A stretch of DNA of 64,000 nucleotides from Streptomyces sp. NBC_01275 (GTDB lineage: Bacteria; Actinomycetota; Actinomycetes; Streptomycetales; Streptomycetaceae): NCBI RefSeq assembly GCF_026340655.1, contig NZ_JAPEOZ010000001.1, positions 2,480,001 to 2,544,000 of the forward strand. Reading direction: 5' to 3'. The translations under genes were made by a program, and so were the position numbers. Positions within the stretch are counted from its first letter, which is position 1; each line of letters opens with the position of its first letter. The notes beneath the pieces were generated by a model. It had not been told where the DNA came from. It saw only the letters and a program-made list of their open reading frames with translations, and did not search any database. This document shows positions 54,257-63,999 of the stretch, one piece after another.

Positions 54257-55318
54257 TTAAGGTGTGGTGACCTTCACGCGCGCCGCCACCGGCAGATGGT
54301 CGCTGCCCGTCTGCGGCAGGGTCCAGGAGGTGACCGGCTCCACGCCCTTCACCATGATCTGGTCGATCCGCGCCATGGGGAACGACGCCGGCCAGCTGAA
54401 CCCGAAGCCGCTGCCCGCCGCGCCCTGCGTGGACCGCATCTGGGAGGTGACGGCGTTCAGCGAGCGGTCGTTCATCGTGCCGTTGAGGTCGCCGAGCAGC
54501 ACCACCCGGGTCAGCGTCTCGTCGGCGATCGCCTCGCCCAGCGCGTCCGCGCTCTTGTCGCGCTGCCGGGCGGTGAACCCGGCCTGCAGCTTCACCCGGA
54601 CCGACGGGAGATGGGCGACGTAGAAGGCGACCTTCCCCTCCGGCGTCGCGACGGTGGCCCGCATGGCGCGTGTCCAGCCCAGCTTGATGTCGACGGACTT
54701 CACCCCGCTCAGCGGGTACTTGCTCCACAGCCCGACGGTGCCCTGCACCGAGTGGTACGCGTACGTCGCCGCCAGCGCCTTCTCGTACACCGGCACCGCC
54801 GAGGTGGTGAGCTCCTCCAGGGCCACCACGTCCGCGCCGGACGCGGCCACGTCGCGGGCGGTGCCGGAGGGGTCGGGGTTGTCGGCGTTGACGTTGTGGG
54901 TGGCGACGGTGAGGTCGCCGCCGCTGCCGGTCTTGTCGGTGAGCAGCCCGCCGAAGAGGTTCAGCCAGACCACGGCCGGCAGGATCACGGCGATCAGCGC
55001 GGTGGCGGACTTGCGCACCAGCGCGAGCACGAACAGCACCGGGACGAACACGGCGATCCAGGGCAGGAACGTCTCCGTGAGGCTGCCTAGGTTGCCGAAC
55101 CGGTTCGGGATGCGCGAGTGCAGCAGCATCACCAGGGACAGGGCCAGCGCGATGCCGGCGAGGACCAGACCCCGCCGCCAGATGCGCGGATCGTCGCGCC
55201 ACCCCGCGGACAGACGGCCGAGCAGACGTCCGATCAGGCGCCGAAGCCGGGCTCCCCGACGCTCGGGTCCCGAGCCGCCGTTGCCGTCCGTCTCCGTCAT
55301 GTACGCCTGCTGCGCCAT
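54257..55318 (-). CDS. Membrane-anchored endonuclease/exonuclease/phosphatase-fold protein
   Basis: The 353-residue protein starts at ATG (complement of 55318) with GAGGCGAC upstream. After about 48 charged residues, three membrane segments (about 50-68, 80-103, 107-125) place the catalytic domain outside the membrane. EEP-fold metal and catalytic residues are visible in VATHNVNADN, VVALEELTT, VAHLPSVR, VLLGDLNGT and GSDHLPVAARV. The last carries the terminal D-H of the family. It may act on nucleic acids, lipids or sugar phosphates; the substrate is unknown. Confidence 0.9.
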   Translation of the reverse strand: MAQQAYMTETDGNGGSGPERRGARLRRLIGRLLGRLSAGWRDDPRIWRRGLVLAGIALALSLVMLLHSRIPNRFGNLGSLTETFLPWIAVFVPVLFVLALVRKSATALIAVILPAVVWLNLFGGLLTDKTGSGGDLTVATHNVNADNPDPSGTARDVAASGADVVALEELTTSAVPVYEKALAATYAYHSVQGTVGLWSKYPLSGVKSVDIKLGWTRAMRATVATPEGKVAFYVAHLPSVRVKLQAGFTARQRDKSADALGEAIADETLTRVVLLGDLNGTMNDRSLNAVTSQMRSTQGAAGSGFGFSWPASFPMARIDQIMVKGVEPVTSWTLPQTGSDHLPVAARVKVTTP

Positions 55319-55519
55319 ACCGTCGCCTCACTGCCTGCCGTGCACACCGTACGTCCCCCCGGTGTATGACCCTAGGGGATGATCGGCTTTGTTCTCGCCG
55401 TCCCGTGACGGCCGTACGGGCACCATGACGAACAAGGCGGCGTCAGGGGTTCCGGTCCCGGCGCACGGGGACGGGTCTGTGACGGAACGCTCACATTACG
55501 GCGGTGCGGTGGGAGCGGA

Positions 55520-56161
55520 TCACGGCTGCGCGGTGGGCGAACTGACGGGGCGTAGCCCGGCGAGCAGCGTGTCGACTATGCACTCCGCGAGATCGTCGGC
55601 GAGATCGGCGTCGGGGCGCAGCACGGCGCGGACCAGCATGGGGCCGACGAAGAGGTCGTTCACCAGCTCCACGTCGAGATCGGCGCGGAGTTCGCCGTTC
55701 TCCTGTCCGCGGCGCAGGACCTCGGTGCCCAGCCTGCGCCGGGGCGCTATGACCGTGTTGTGGTACGCCGCCCAGATCTTGGGGCTGCTCTTCATCTGGG
55801 CGTGGACGTTGTGCAGGATCGCCGAGGAGCGGTTGGCCAGTCCGCGCCGGCGCAGCGACTCCAGCAGCACGATCAGGTCGTCGCGCATGGAGGTGCCGGG
55901 GAGTTCGGGGTCCTCGGGCTCGGCGGCGCGCAGGACGTCGACGAAGAGCTCCTCCTTGCCGCTCCAGCGGCGGTAGATCGTGGCCTTGCCGACGCCCGCG
56001 GTCCGGGCGATGCGCTCGATGGAGATCTCGGCGAGCGGGACGCCTTCCTCCAGCAGCTTCATGGTGCCCTCGATGATGGCCCGCTCCACGGCCTCACTCC
56101 GCGGCCGGCCCCTGACGGGCTGTTCCACGACGCTCTCACGGTCGGCGAGGCCCACGTCCAT
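55520..56161 (-). CDS. TetR-family repressor, likely regulator of the adjacent DHA2 exporter
   Basis: The 213-residue regulator is started at MDVGLADRESVVEQP (complement of 56161), with AAAGGA upstream. The longer frame would need TTG with no ribosome site. The DNA-binding domain has RGRPRSEAVERAIIEGTMKLLEEG, then the helix-turn-helix ISIERIARTAGVGKATIYRRW and SGKEELFVDVL. The C-terminal region is a TetR_C-like helical domain (HNTVIAPRRRLGTEVLRRG). It is just downstream of the DHA2 exporter gene, whose promoter has a perfect 13-base dyad, so local control is likely. Confidence 0.9.
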   Translation of the reverse strand: MDVGLADRESVVEQPVRGRPRSEAVERAIIEGTMKLLEEGVPLAEISIERIARTAGVGKATIYRRWSGKEELFVDVLRAAEPEDPELPGTSMRDDLIVLLESLRRRGLANRSSAILHNVHAQMKSSPKIWAAYHNTVIAPRRRLGTEVLRRGQENGELRADLDVELVNDLFVGPMLVRAVLRPDADLADDLAECIVDTLLAGLRPVSSPTAQP

Positions 56162-56258
56162 CGATCCTTTCGTCGCACTGCGGAGATTGTCGCTCAAGGG
56201 GCGTCAGGACCCGGTCGGGGGCACCCTGTCGGGGGACTCCTGTCAGGGGACTCCTGTC

Positions 56259-56294
56259 AGGGGCGGCGGCGGCTTCCGGGCTGCCGCCGCCCCT
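56259..56294 (-). terminator. Terminator of the DHA2 exporter gene
   Basis: AGGGGCGGCGGC (56259-56270) and GCCGCCGCCCCT (56283-56294) form a perfect 12-base stem, 10 bases after the exporter's stop on the minus strand. Just upstream, GGGACTCCTGTCAGG is repeated twice in tandem. Confidence 0.75.
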
Positions 56295-56303
56295 ACGACC
56301 GTG

Positions 56304-57896
56304 TCACGACTCCGTGCGCACCAACTCCCCTTCCTCGGTGGTCTCCTGGGCGGGCTTCGGCCGGCCCGGCAGGAACGCGGCCACCACGACCGCGCCGACG
56401 AGCGCGACCCCGGCGCCGCACAGCGCGGCGACGTGCATGGCGTGCAGGAACGCGTCGTCGGCCGGAGTGACCAGGCTCCGGCCCTGGGCGCCGAGCTTCG
56501 ACGCGACCCCGAGCGTCGCCTCGATGGACTCGCCCGCCGTGTCGCGCAGGGCCGCCGGCAGCGTGCCGAGGTGGCCCTCGATGCCGCTGCGGTACGACGC
56601 GGACAGCACGGAGCCGAGGACGGCGATGCCGAGCGCGCCGCCGAGCTGACGGAAGGTGTTGCTCAGCGCGGAGGCCGAACCGGCCTTCTCGCGGGGCAGG
56701 GCCTGCATGATGACGACGCTGGTCGGGGTCATGACGTGGGCCATTCCGGCGCCCATGAAGAAGAAGACGACCTCCAGGATCCAGATCGGCGTGTCGGCGT
56801 CCAGCGTGGCGAACGCGGTCAGGGTCGCCGTCAGGACGAGCATGGCCGCCGTGGTCGTGGCCCTGACTCCGAAGCGGTCGACGACCAGCCGGGCGCGGGG
56901 CGCGAAGATCAGCTGGGCGGCGGCCAGCGGCAGCAGGAGCAGGCCGGACTGCAGCGGCGAGTAGCCGCGCACGCTCTGGGTGTAGAACACCGAGAAGAAC
57001 GTGACGCCCATCAGCGCGAAGAAGACCAGCGTGATGACGGCCATGGCGGCCGAGAACACCTTGTTCTTGAAGTAGGTGACGTCTATCGACGGATGGTCGC
57101 TGCGCGCCTCGAACACGACGAACGCGGCGAGGACGACCAGGCCGGCCGCGATGGTCGCCAGGACGGTCGGGTCGGTGAAGTCGGCCAGCTCGCCGCCCTT
57201 GATGATGCCGTAGACGAGCAGGACCAGGCCGACGACGGACAGGACGACGCCGACGGGGTCGATCCGGCCCGGGTTCGGGTCGCGGGAGTCGGGCACCAGC
57301 CACAGCATCAGCGCGAACGCGATCAGCACGATCGGCACGTTGATGAGGAAGACCGAGCCCCACCAGAAGTGGTCGAGCAGGAGTCCGCCGGTGATCGGGC
57401 CTATGGCGATGGCCAGGCCGACGCCGCCCGCCCAGATGCCGATGGCCTTGGGCTGCTCGTCGCGCTCGAAGACGTTCATCAGGACGGCGAGGGTGGCCGG
57501 CATGACGAAGGCGGCGCCGAGGGCCATCAGCGCGCGGAAGGCGATCAGCTGGGCGGGCGAGCCGGACTCGGCGGCGAGCGCGGAGCCGATGCCGAAGACG
57601 GCGAGACCGCCGAGCAGGACCTTCTTGCGGCCGATGCGGTCGCCGAGGAGGCCCGCGGAGAACAGCAGGCCCGCGAAGACGAGCGTGTAGGAGTTGATCG
57701 CCCACTCCAGCTCGCTCTGCGTGGCGCCGAGGCCGGTCGGGGCGGGGGTCGAGATCGTCTTGATCGCGACGTTCAGGATCGAGTTGTCCAGCACCACGAT
57801 CAGCAGGCTCAGCATCAGCACGCCGAGGATCGCCCAGCGGCGCCGGTGCACCTCTTCCGGTATCCGGGGAGCCACGGGGACGGCAGGAGTAGTCAT
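56304..57896 (-). CDS. DHA2-family (EmrB/QacA) 14-helix drug exporter
   Basis: The 530-residue transporter starts at ATG (complement of 57896). Fourteen membrane segments are present, with [17 protein letters not shown] in helix 1 (motif D1 of the 14-TMS group) and [26 protein letters not shown] (motif A). [45 protein letters not shown] (motifs B and C) is read in adjoining pieces. It is expected to expel cationic or amphipathic drugs by proton exchange. A TetR-family gene lies downstream on the same strand, and a near-ideal TetR operator overlaps its promoter. Confidence 0.93.
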   Translation of the reverse strand: MTTPAVPVAPRIPEEVHRRRWAILGVLMLSLLIVVLDNSILNVAIKTISTPAPTGLGATQSELEWAINSYTLVFAGLLFSAGLLGDRIGRKKVLLGGLAVFGIGSALAAESGSPAQLIAFRALMALGAAFVMPATLAVLMNVFERDEQPKAIGIWAGGVGLAIAIGPITGGLLLDHFWWGSVFLINVPIVLIAFALMLWLVPDSRDPNPGRIDPVGVVLSVVGLVLLVYGIIKGGELADFTDPTVLATIAAGLVVLAAFVVFEARSDHPSIDVTYFKNKVFSAAMAVITLVFFALMGVTFFSVFYTQSVRGYSPLQSGLLLLPLAAAQLIFAPRARLVVDRFGVRATTTAAMLVLTATLTAFATLDADTPIWILEVVFFFMGAGMAHVMTPTSVVIMQALPREKAGSASALSNTFRQLGGALGIAVLGSVLSASYRSGIEGHLGTLPAALRDTAGESIEATLGVASKLGAQGRSLVTPADDAFLHAMHVAALCGAGVALVGAVVVAAFLPGRPKPAQETTEEGELVRTES

Positions 57897-57916
57897 GTCG
57901 TCGAGGGTAGGACCAT

Positions 57917-57943
57917 TCCGATACGAGACCGTCTCGTATCGGA
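57917..57943. promoter_or_regulatory. TetR-type operator, 13-bp perfect inverted repeat
   Basis: TCCGATACGAGAC-C-GTCTCGTATCGGA, a perfect 27-base dyad, lies 21 bases upstream of the exporter start. ATACGAGA...TCTCGTAT cores are usual for TetR-family drug repressors. Confidence 0.85.
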
Positions 57944-58074
57944 TCGTTTTCGGAATCCTTTACTGAGGCCTTACCCACAGGGGGCGGTCTGGCCCCGCCT
58001 GGCACGAGGTGCCACCATGGAGGTGGTCCGGGGACGCCGTAAGGGCGCCTCGAGATGACGAAGGAGCCGTTGCA

Positions 58075-58941
58075 ATGACGCAGCTTTCGGCTGCCCAGAC
58101 GAAGCCCTCCGACGGCAGCAAAGCGCTGTACGGAGGGAAGGGCACACGCCGTATCACCGTTCGCGACCTCGGCCTCGCCAAGGAACGCGGCGAGAAGTGG
58201 CCCATGCTGACCGCCTACGACGCGATGACCGCGTCCGTCTTCGACGAGGCCGGCATCCCGGTGATCCTGGTGGGCGACTCGGCGGGCAACTGCCATCTGG
58301 GGTACGAGACGACCGTGCCCGTCACCCTCGACGAGATGACCATGCTGTCGGCGGCCGTGGTCCGGGGCACCCAGCGCGCCCTGGTCGTCGGCGACCTGCC
58401 GTTCGGCTCGTACCAGGAAGGGCCCGTGCAGGCGCTGCGCTCGGCGACCCGCCTGGTGAAGGAGGCCGGCGTCGGCGCCGTGAAGCTGGAGGGCGGCGAG
58501 CGCTCGCACCGGCAGATCGAGCTGCTGGTGGAGTCCGGGATCCCGGTCATGGCGCATATCGGCCTGACCCCGCAGTCCGTGAACGCCATGGGCTACCGCG
58601 TCCAGGGCCGGGGCGAGGAGGCGGCCCAGCAGCTGCTGCGGGACGCCAAGGCCGTCCAGGACTCGGGCGCGTTCGCGGTGGTCCTGGAGCTGGTTCCGGC
58701 GGAGCTGGCGGCCGAGGTCACCCGTGTCCTGCACATCCCGACCATCGGCATCGGCGCCGGGCCGGAGACGGACGCGCAGGTGCTGGTGTGGACCGACATG
58801 CTCGGGCTGACCGGCGGACGGATGCCGAAGTTCGTCAAGCAGTACGCGAACCTGCGTGCGGTCATGGGCGACGCGGCGAAGGCGTTCGCGGAGGACGTCG
58901 TGGGCGGAACGTTCCCGCAGGAAGAGCACAGCGTGCACTGA
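58075..58941 (+). CDS. panB: 3-methyl-2-oxobutanoate hydroxymethyltransferase (ketopantoate hydroxymethyltransferase)
   Basis: The 288-residue enzyme starts at ATG 58075 behind AAGGAG. The TIM-barrel motifs of PanB are clear: [31 protein letters not shown], with metal-binding D in [39 protein letters not shown] [29 protein letters not shown] and [19 protein letters not shown]. It adds a hydroxymethyl group from methylenetetrahydrofolate to 2-oxoisovalerate, the first committed step of pantothenate and CoA synthesis. It is followed by a strong terminator, so it appears monocistronic. Its upstream gap is shared with the exporter operator. A TGGCA...TGCCA hairpin lies about 65 bases before the start. 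Confidence 0.96.
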   Translation: MTQLSAAQTKPSDGSKALYGGKGTRRITVRDLGLAKERGEKWPMLTAYDAMTASVFDEAGIPVILVGDSAGNCHLGYETTVPVTLDEMTMLSAAVVRGTQRALVVGDLPFGSYQEGPVQALRSATRLVKEAGVGAVKLEGGERSHRQIELLVESGIPVMAHIGLTPQSVNAMGYRVQGRGEEAAQQLLRDAKAVQDSGAFAVVLELVPAELAAEVTRVLHIPTIGIGAGPETDAQVLVWTDMLGLTGGRMPKFVKQYANLRAVMGDAAKAFAEDVVGGTFPQEEHSVH

Positions 58942-59021
58942 GCACAGCGTCCACTGAGCACGTGCACCGAGCACAGCCTGCGCTGGAGCACTGCTCCACC
59001 ACCGAGCCATCTCGGCACCAA

Positions 59022-59057
59022 GGCAGCCCGCCGATCTTCCCCCGTCGGCGGGCTGCC
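59022..59057 (+). terminator. Terminator of panB
   Basis: GGCAGCCCGCCGA (59022-59034) and TCGGCGGGCTGCC (59045-59057) form a perfect 13-bp stem over 10 bases. Confidence 0.88.
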
Positions 59058-59187
59058 GCCTTTCCAGCGGTCTGCCACCGGCCCCTCCGCGGCCTGTCGG
59101 CGGAATGTCGGCGATATGTCGGCAGCCTTCTCGTCCTGTCGGTCGTCTGTAGGCGGTTTGTCGGTGGGCGCTGGCACGGTTCTTTCC

Positions 59188-60213
59188 ATGACGCGAATCG
59201 ACAAGGACCCCAACGACGCGGGAAGCGCCGTGACCGTGCGGGGGTTGGTCAAGCACTACGGCGAGACCAAGGCGCTGGACGGGGTCGACCTGGATGTGCG
59301 CGAGGGCACCGTGATGGGCGTGCTCGGCCCGAACGGCGCCGGCAAGACCACCCTCGTGCGGATCCTGTCCACCCTGCTCGCCCCCGACGCCGGCGGGGCG
59401 ACCGTCGCCGGCTACGACGTGGTACGGCAGCCGAGGCAGTTGCGGCGAGTGATCGGACTCACCGGGCAGTACGCCTCCGTGGACGAGAAGCTCCCCGGCT
59501 GGGAGAACCTCTACATGATCGGGCGGCTGCTCGACCTGCCCCGCAAGGACGCCCGGGCCCGCGCCGACGAGCTGCTGGAGCGGTTCTCGCTGACCGAGGC
59601 CGCCAAGCGGCCGGCGAGCACGTACTCCGGCGGGATGCGGCGGCGGCTGGACCTGGCCGCGTCGATGATCGGGCGGCCGCAGGTGCTGTTCCTCGACGAG
59701 CCGACCACCGGGCTCGACCCGCGCACCCGCAACGAGGTGTGGAGCGAGGTCAAGGCCATGGTCGGGGACGGGGTGACCGTGCTGCTGACCACCCAGTACA
59801 TGGAGGAGGCCGAGCAGCTCGCCTCCGAGCTGACCGTCGTCGACCGGGGCAAGGTCATCGCCAACGGCCGTATCGAGGAACTGAAGGCGAAGGTCGGCGG
59901 GCGGACGCTGCGCGTACGGCCGGTCGATCCGCTCCAGGTGCGGCCGCTCGCCCGGATGATCGACGAGCTGGGCATCACCGGGCTCGCCGGCACCACCGTG
60001 GACACCGACGGCGGCGCCCTGCTGGTGCCGATCCTCAGCGACGAGCAGCTGACCGCCGTGGTCGGCGCGGTGATCGCGCGCGGTATCACCGTATCCGCCA
60101 TCAGCACCGAACTTCCCAGCCTGGACGAGGTGTTCCTGTCCCTCACCGGCCATCCTGCCAGTGCTCCGCAGAACACCGAGCCCGCCGAGACCCGCGAGGA
60201 GGTCGCCGTATGA
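59188..60213 (+). CDS. ABC transporter ATPase, DrrA-like exporter type
   Basis: The 341-residue ATPase starts at ATG 59188 (MTRIDKDPNDAG); the ribosome site is weak. Walker A is GPNGAGKTT (about 47-55), the Q-loop is IGLTGQYASVDEKLPGWENL, the signature is YSGGMRRRLDLA (about 145), Walker B is VLFLDEPTTGLDP (about 166), and the switch region is TTQYMEEAEQLA. These sequences, especially GQYASVDE and TTQYMEEAE, are those of the DrrA/daunorubicin-resistance branch. The C-terminal domain (residues 230-330) matches the DrrA extension. It overlaps the permease start (ATGA). It probably powers drug or lipid export. Confidence 0.93.
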   Translation: MTRIDKDPNDAGSAVTVRGLVKHYGETKALDGVDLDVREGTVMGVLGPNGAGKTTLVRILSTLLAPDAGGATVAGYDVVRQPRQLRRVIGLTGQYASVDEKLPGWENLYMIGRLLDLPRKDARARADELLERFSLTEAAKRPASTYSGGMRRRLDLAASMIGRPQVLFLDEPTTGLDPRTRNEVWSEVKAMVGDGVTVLLTTQYMEEAEQLASELTVVDRGKVIANGRIEELKAKVGGRTLRVRPVDPLQVRPLARMIDELGITGLAGTTVDTDGGALLVPILSDEQLTAVVGAVIARGITVSAISTELPSLDEVFLSLTGHPASAPQNTEPAETREEVAV

Positions 60214-61043
60214 GCGCCGCCACCGTCACCGCGACGGACGCCACCGCGACGGCCGACGCCGACGCCCGTATCCCCCTGCGCGGCCATCTGCGCCATACGG
60301 GGGCGCTGATCCGCCGCAACCTGCTGTGGATCCGGCAGGACCCCGAGTCGATGTTCGACGCCCTGCTGATGCCGATCGTCTTCACCCTGCTGTTCGTGTA
60401 CGTCTTCGGCGGCTCGATCGGGCAGGCCCTGGGCGGCGGACAGGACGGGTATGTGCAGTACGTGATCCCCGGCATGATCGCGATGATGAGCATGACGCTG
60501 TCCCAGGGCGTCGGCACCGGATTCAGCCAGGACTTCAACTCCGGCGTCATGGACCGCTTCCGGTCCCTGCCGATCGGGCGCGGCTCGGTGCTGTTCGCGA
60601 AGATCACGGTGGAGCTGGCGCGGATGCTGTTCGCGACCACCGTGCTGATGATCGTCGCCGTCCTGGTCGGGTTCGACATCACCAGCTGGCCCGGTCTGCT
60701 CGCGGCCGTGGGCCTGGCCACGGTGTTCGCCTCGTCGATCATGTGGGTGTTCCTCACCCTGGGCGTGATCCTGAAGAACGCGCAGTCCGTGCAGGCGATG
60801 GGCTTCCTGGTGCTGTTCCCGCTGCAGTTCGGCTCGTCGATCTTCGCGCCGCCGCAGTCGATGCCGGGCTGGCTGCAGACCTTCACCGACTACAACCCGT
60901 TGTCCACGCTGGCCGACGCGGCGCGCGGTCTGATGGTGGGCGGCCCGGTCGCGCACGACCTGTGGGTGACGCTGGGCTGGTCGGTGGCGATCACCGCGGT
61001 GATGGCGCCGGTCGCGATCCACAAGTTCCGCACGAAGAGCTGA
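60210..61043 (+). CDS. ABC-2 type transporter permease (DrrB-like)
   Basis: The 277-residue permease starts at ATG 60210, overlapping the ATPase stop. After about 35 hydrophilic residues come RRNLLWIRQDPESMFDALLMPIVFTLLFVYVFGGSI and five further membrane segments. The DrrB-type motif is SQDFNSGVMDRFRSLPIGRGSVLFAKI, and YNPLSTLADAARGLMVGG is a typical ABC-2 end signature. It pairs with the DrrA-like ATPase to export an unknown substrate. No resistance target or biosynthetic gene is adjacent in the window; the AfsR-type regulator follows on the opposite strand. Confidence 0.93.
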   Translation: MSAATVTATDATATADADARIPLRGHLRHTGALIRRNLLWIRQDPESMFDALLMPIVFTLLFVYVFGGSIGQALGGGQDGYVQYVIPGMIAMMSMTLSQGVGTGFSQDFNSGVMDRFRSLPIGRGSVLFAKITVELARMLFATTVLMIVAVLVGFDITSWPGLLAAVGLATVFASSIMWVFLTLGVILKNAQSVQAMGFLVLFPLQFGSSIFAPPQSMPGWLQTFTDYNPLSTLADAARGLMVGGPVAHDLWVTLGWSVAITAVMAPVAIHKFRTKS

Positions 61044-61090
61044 CGATCACGAAGCGCCGGCCATCATGCAGCGCCGACGATCATGCAGCG

Positions 61091-61108
61091 CCGACGCCCC
61101 GGCGTCGG
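61091..61108. terminator. Possible terminator between the permease and AfsR-type gene
   Basis: CCGACGCC-CC-GGCGTCGG is an 8-base inverted repeat between convergent stops at 61043 and 61111. A direct repeat ATCATGCAGCGCCGAC lies beside it. Confidence 0.5.
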
Positions 61109-61110
61109 TG

Positions 61111-63999
61111 TCACACCAGGGCGGTGGCCTCCTCGTAGGAGAGGCCGCCGCCCTCGGCGTACGCCCGCTCGTACGCCTCGTCGTCGAGGGCGGCGCGGGT
61201 GCGTTTCCGGGCCAGGGCGTGCATCTCGCGCTCCAGGCGCACGAAGACGTGGCGGGGCGGCAGCAGGGCTTCGGCGGCGCCCAGACAGCGGGCGGCGGCG
61301 GTGGCGCGGGCGCCGCCGTCGACGCCCGCGACGGCGGCCGCGGCGATGGTCAGGTAGAAGGAGCGCATGTGCGGGGCGATGGCCATGGACAGCGGGTTGC
61401 CGGCCTGCGTCAGGGCCTGACGGACGGTGGTCAGGGCCTGGGCCCAGTGGCCTTCGACCGTGTCCAGGCAGGCCTCCGCGCCCAGGATGATGGCGTCGAA
61501 GATGACGAAGTGCGCGATGCTGAACTGCTCGCGCAGCAGCCGCAGTTGCTCGCGTGCCTCGGTGTGGCGGCCGGTCAGGCCGAGCCAGCCGACCAGGTAG
61601 AGCCGGGCGGCGGGCATGGCCTCGTTGAGGGTCCCCTCCTGGGTCTCGATCACCTCGCGCAGGATGCGCTCGCCGCGCTCGGCGTCGCCCCCCTCCAGCA
61701 GCACGTTGCCCAGCCGGGCGTGCAGGACCGCCGACTGGGCGTGGGCGCCGAGCTGTTCGGTGAGCTCGATGGCCGTGTCGTAGTCGGCGGCGGCCGCACG
61801 GTAGGAGCCGAGGTGTTCATGGGCCTCGGCGCGCGCGGACAGGGCCTCGGTGGTGCCCCAGGCGTCGCCGCGGCGGCGGAAGATCTCCAGGGCCTCCTCG
61901 GCGTCCTCGAGGGCGTCGCCGGCCCAGTCGGAGCGGTTGGCGAGGAGATTGGCGCGCAGTTGGAGGCAGTTGGCGAGCTCCCACTCGTAGCCGGGGGTGT
62001 CGCGGCAGGTGGCTACGTTGGCGTCGACGATCTCGCGGAAGCGGCCCATGTCGCCGGTCAGCATCACGGCGTAGAACCAGAGCAGGCCGGGGACGCGGCA
62101 GGTCTGCGGGAGGCCCGGCTCGTAGGCCTGGGCGATCAGACGCAGCCTGTGCTGGGCGGCCGGGGTCTGCCAGGCGTCCAACTCGGTTTCCATGCAGGCG
62201 AGATGGGCGAGGTGGACACCGCGCCGGGCCTCGACGAGGGTCTCGCCGGTGAGCGGCGGCGGGGTGTCGGTGCAGGGCTTCCACACGGGGGCGGCCGGGC
62301 GCAGGGGTTCGGCGAAGGGGTCGGGGCCCAGGGACATGACCTCGCGGCACCAGGTGCGGGCCTCGATGCGCAGGTCGCGCATCGTCCAGTACCAGACGAG
62401 GGAGAGGGCGAGGCTGAGCGCCTCCTGCTCGTCGCGGGCGGCGACGGCGCGGCGCAGCGCGGTGCGCAGGTTCTCGTACTCCAGCTGGAGCAGGTCGACG
62501 GCGGCCCGCTGCTCGGAGCCGCGCAGCAACGGCTCGGTGGTGCGGGCGAGTTCGCGGTAGTACGTCAGATGCGCGCGCTCGGCGTCGGCGCGTCGTCCGG
62601 ACTCGTCCAGCCGCTCGCCCGCGTACTCGGCGACGGTCTCCAGGAGCCGGTAGCGCATCTCGCCGCCGGGGGCCGGGGCGGCGACGACGAGGGACTTGTC
62701 GACGAGGGAGGCGAGACGGCCGAGCACGTCGTGGACGGCCGGGCCGCACACCGTCTCGACGGCCGTGAGGTCGCAGCCGCGGGCGAAGACCGACAGGCGG
62801 GCCAGGACGGCGCGTTCGTCCCTGTCGAGCAGGTCCCAGGACCAGTCGACGACCGCGCGCAGCGTCTGCTGACGGGGCAGGACGGTCCGGCTGCCGGACG
62901 TCAGCAGCCGGAAGCGGTCGTCGAGCCGGTCGGCTATCTGACGGGGCGTCAACATCCGTAGGCGGGCGGCGGCGAGCTCGATGGCGAGGGGCAGGCCGTC
63001 GAGGCGGCGGCAGATCTCGGCGCAGGCCGCCGCCGTCTCGGCGTCGGCGTCGATCCGGAAGCCGGGGCGGGCGGCCGCTCCCCGGTCGGCCAGCAGGCGC
63101 AGCGCGACCGGCTCCGGCAGCGGCTCCAGCGGGCGCAGCAACTCCCCCGGTACGCCGAGGGGTTCACGGCTGGTGGCCAGCACCGTGATCTCCGGGCAGC
63201 GGGCCAGCAGTTCCTCGGCGAGGCGGGCGGCGGCCTCGACGACGTGTTCGCAGTTGTCGAGGATGATCAGCAGGCGGCGCCGGGCGCAGTGCTCGACGAG
63301 CCGCTCCACGGGGTCGTCGTGCCGTTCGCTCGCCGCCCGCAGCTCCTCGGCGCCGGCGCCGTACAGCACGGTCTCGCGGGCGCCCACGGCGGTGAGGACG
63401 GCCTGCGGCACGGCGTCCGGGTCGGCGACCGGCGCGAGCTCGGCCAGCCACACCCCGTCCGGCACCGCCTCCCGCACGGCCTCGGCCGCCTCCTGCGACA
63501 ACCGCGTCTTCCCGGCCCCGCCCGGCCCGAGCAACGTCACCAGCCGCGCCCCCGCGAGATCCCCCCGTATGGCCTCGATGTCGCCTTCCCGTCCGACGAA
63601 GGAGGTGAGCCGGGCGCGGAGGTTGCCGGGGGGCGGGGACGACGGGGCGGGGAAGGCCGCAGAGGGCGACCCCCCGGGGCTTCCCTGCCTCAGGGGACTT
63701 CCTGGCTCCAAGGGGCTTGCGGGCTTCAGGGGGCTTCCGTGCACCACGGGGCGGGAGGAGTTCCCGGAGCTTCCGCGTCCCATGGGGCGCGGCGGCTCCG
63801 GGGGGCTCTCCAGGTCACCGGTGCTGAGCAACTCCGTGTGCAGGGAGCGCAGTTCGGGGCCGGGGTCGGAGCCGAGGCGGTCGGCCAGGAGGTGGCGTAC
63901 GGCGTCGTAGGCGGCCAGGGCCTGGGCGGTGCGGCCCGCGTCGCGCAGGGCGCGCAGGCGCAGCGCCTGGAGGGGCTCGTCCAGGGGGTGGGCGTCGCA
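61111..63999 (-). CDS. AfsR/SARP-type regulator (BTAD end, NB-ARC ATPase, TPRs); 5' part outside window
   Basis: The visible 962 residues start with LQALRLRALRDAGRTAQALAAYDAVRHLLADRL and GSDPGPELRSLH, the end of a bacterial transcriptional activation domain. The winged-helix start must therefore be past the right edge. A Pro/Ser-rich linker (about 63650-63830) contains repeated GSPL phrases. The NB-ARC/STAND ATPase follows: LVTLLGPGGAGKTRLSQEA (Walker A), RRLLIILDNCEHVVEAA (Walker B), VLATSREPLGVPGE and GLPLAIELAAARLRML. The C-terminal half is helical TPR-like, e.g. LANCLQLRANLLANRSDWAGDALEDAEEAL. Such regulators control secondary metabolism or development through ATP-dependent switching. The reading frame is intact throughout, so the protein is full except at its start. 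Confidence 0.92.
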   Translation of the reverse strand, partial: CDAHPLDEPLQALRLRALRDAGRTAQALAAYDAVRHLLADRLGSDPGPELRSLHTELLSTGDLESPPEPPRPMGRGSSGNSSRPVVHGSPLKPASPLEPGSPLRQGSPGGSPSAAFPAPSSPPPGNLRARLTSFVGREGDIEAIRGDLAGARLVTLLGPGGAGKTRLSQEAAEAVREAVPDGVWLAELAPVADPDAVPQAVLTAVGARETVLYGAGAEELRAASERHDDPVERLVEHCARRRLLIILDNCEHVVEAAARLAEELLARCPEITVLATSREPLGVPGELLRPLEPLPEPVALRLLADRGAAARPGFRIDADAETAAACAEICRRLDGLPLAIELAAARLRMLTPRQIADRLDDRFRLLTSGSRTVLPRQQTLRAVVDWSWDLLDRDERAVLARLSVFARGCDLTAVETVCGPAVHDVLGRLASLVDKSLVVAAPAPGGEMRYRLLETVAEYAGERLDESGRRADAERAHLTYYRELARTTEPLLRGSEQRAAVDLLQLEYENLRTALRRAVAARDEQEALSLALSLVWYWTMRDLRIEARTWCREVMSLGPDPFAEPLRPAAPVWKPCTDTPPPLTGETLVEARRGVHLAHLACMETELDAWQTPAAQHRLRLIAQAYEPGLPQTCRVPGLLWFYAVMLTGDMGRFREIVDANVATCRDTPGYEWELANCLQLRANLLANRSDWAGDALEDAEEALEIFRRRGDAWGTTEALSARAEAHEHLGSYRAAAADYDTAIELTEQLGAHAQSAVLHARLGNVLLEGGDAERGERILREVIETQEGTLNEAMPAARLYLVGWLGLTGRHTEAREQLRLLREQFSIAHFVIFDAIILGAEACLDTVEGHWAQALTTVRQALTQAGNPLSMAIAPHMRSFYLTIAAAAVAGVDGGARATAAARCLGAAEALLPPRHVFVRLEREMHALARKRTRAALDDEAYERAYAEGGGLSYEEATALV

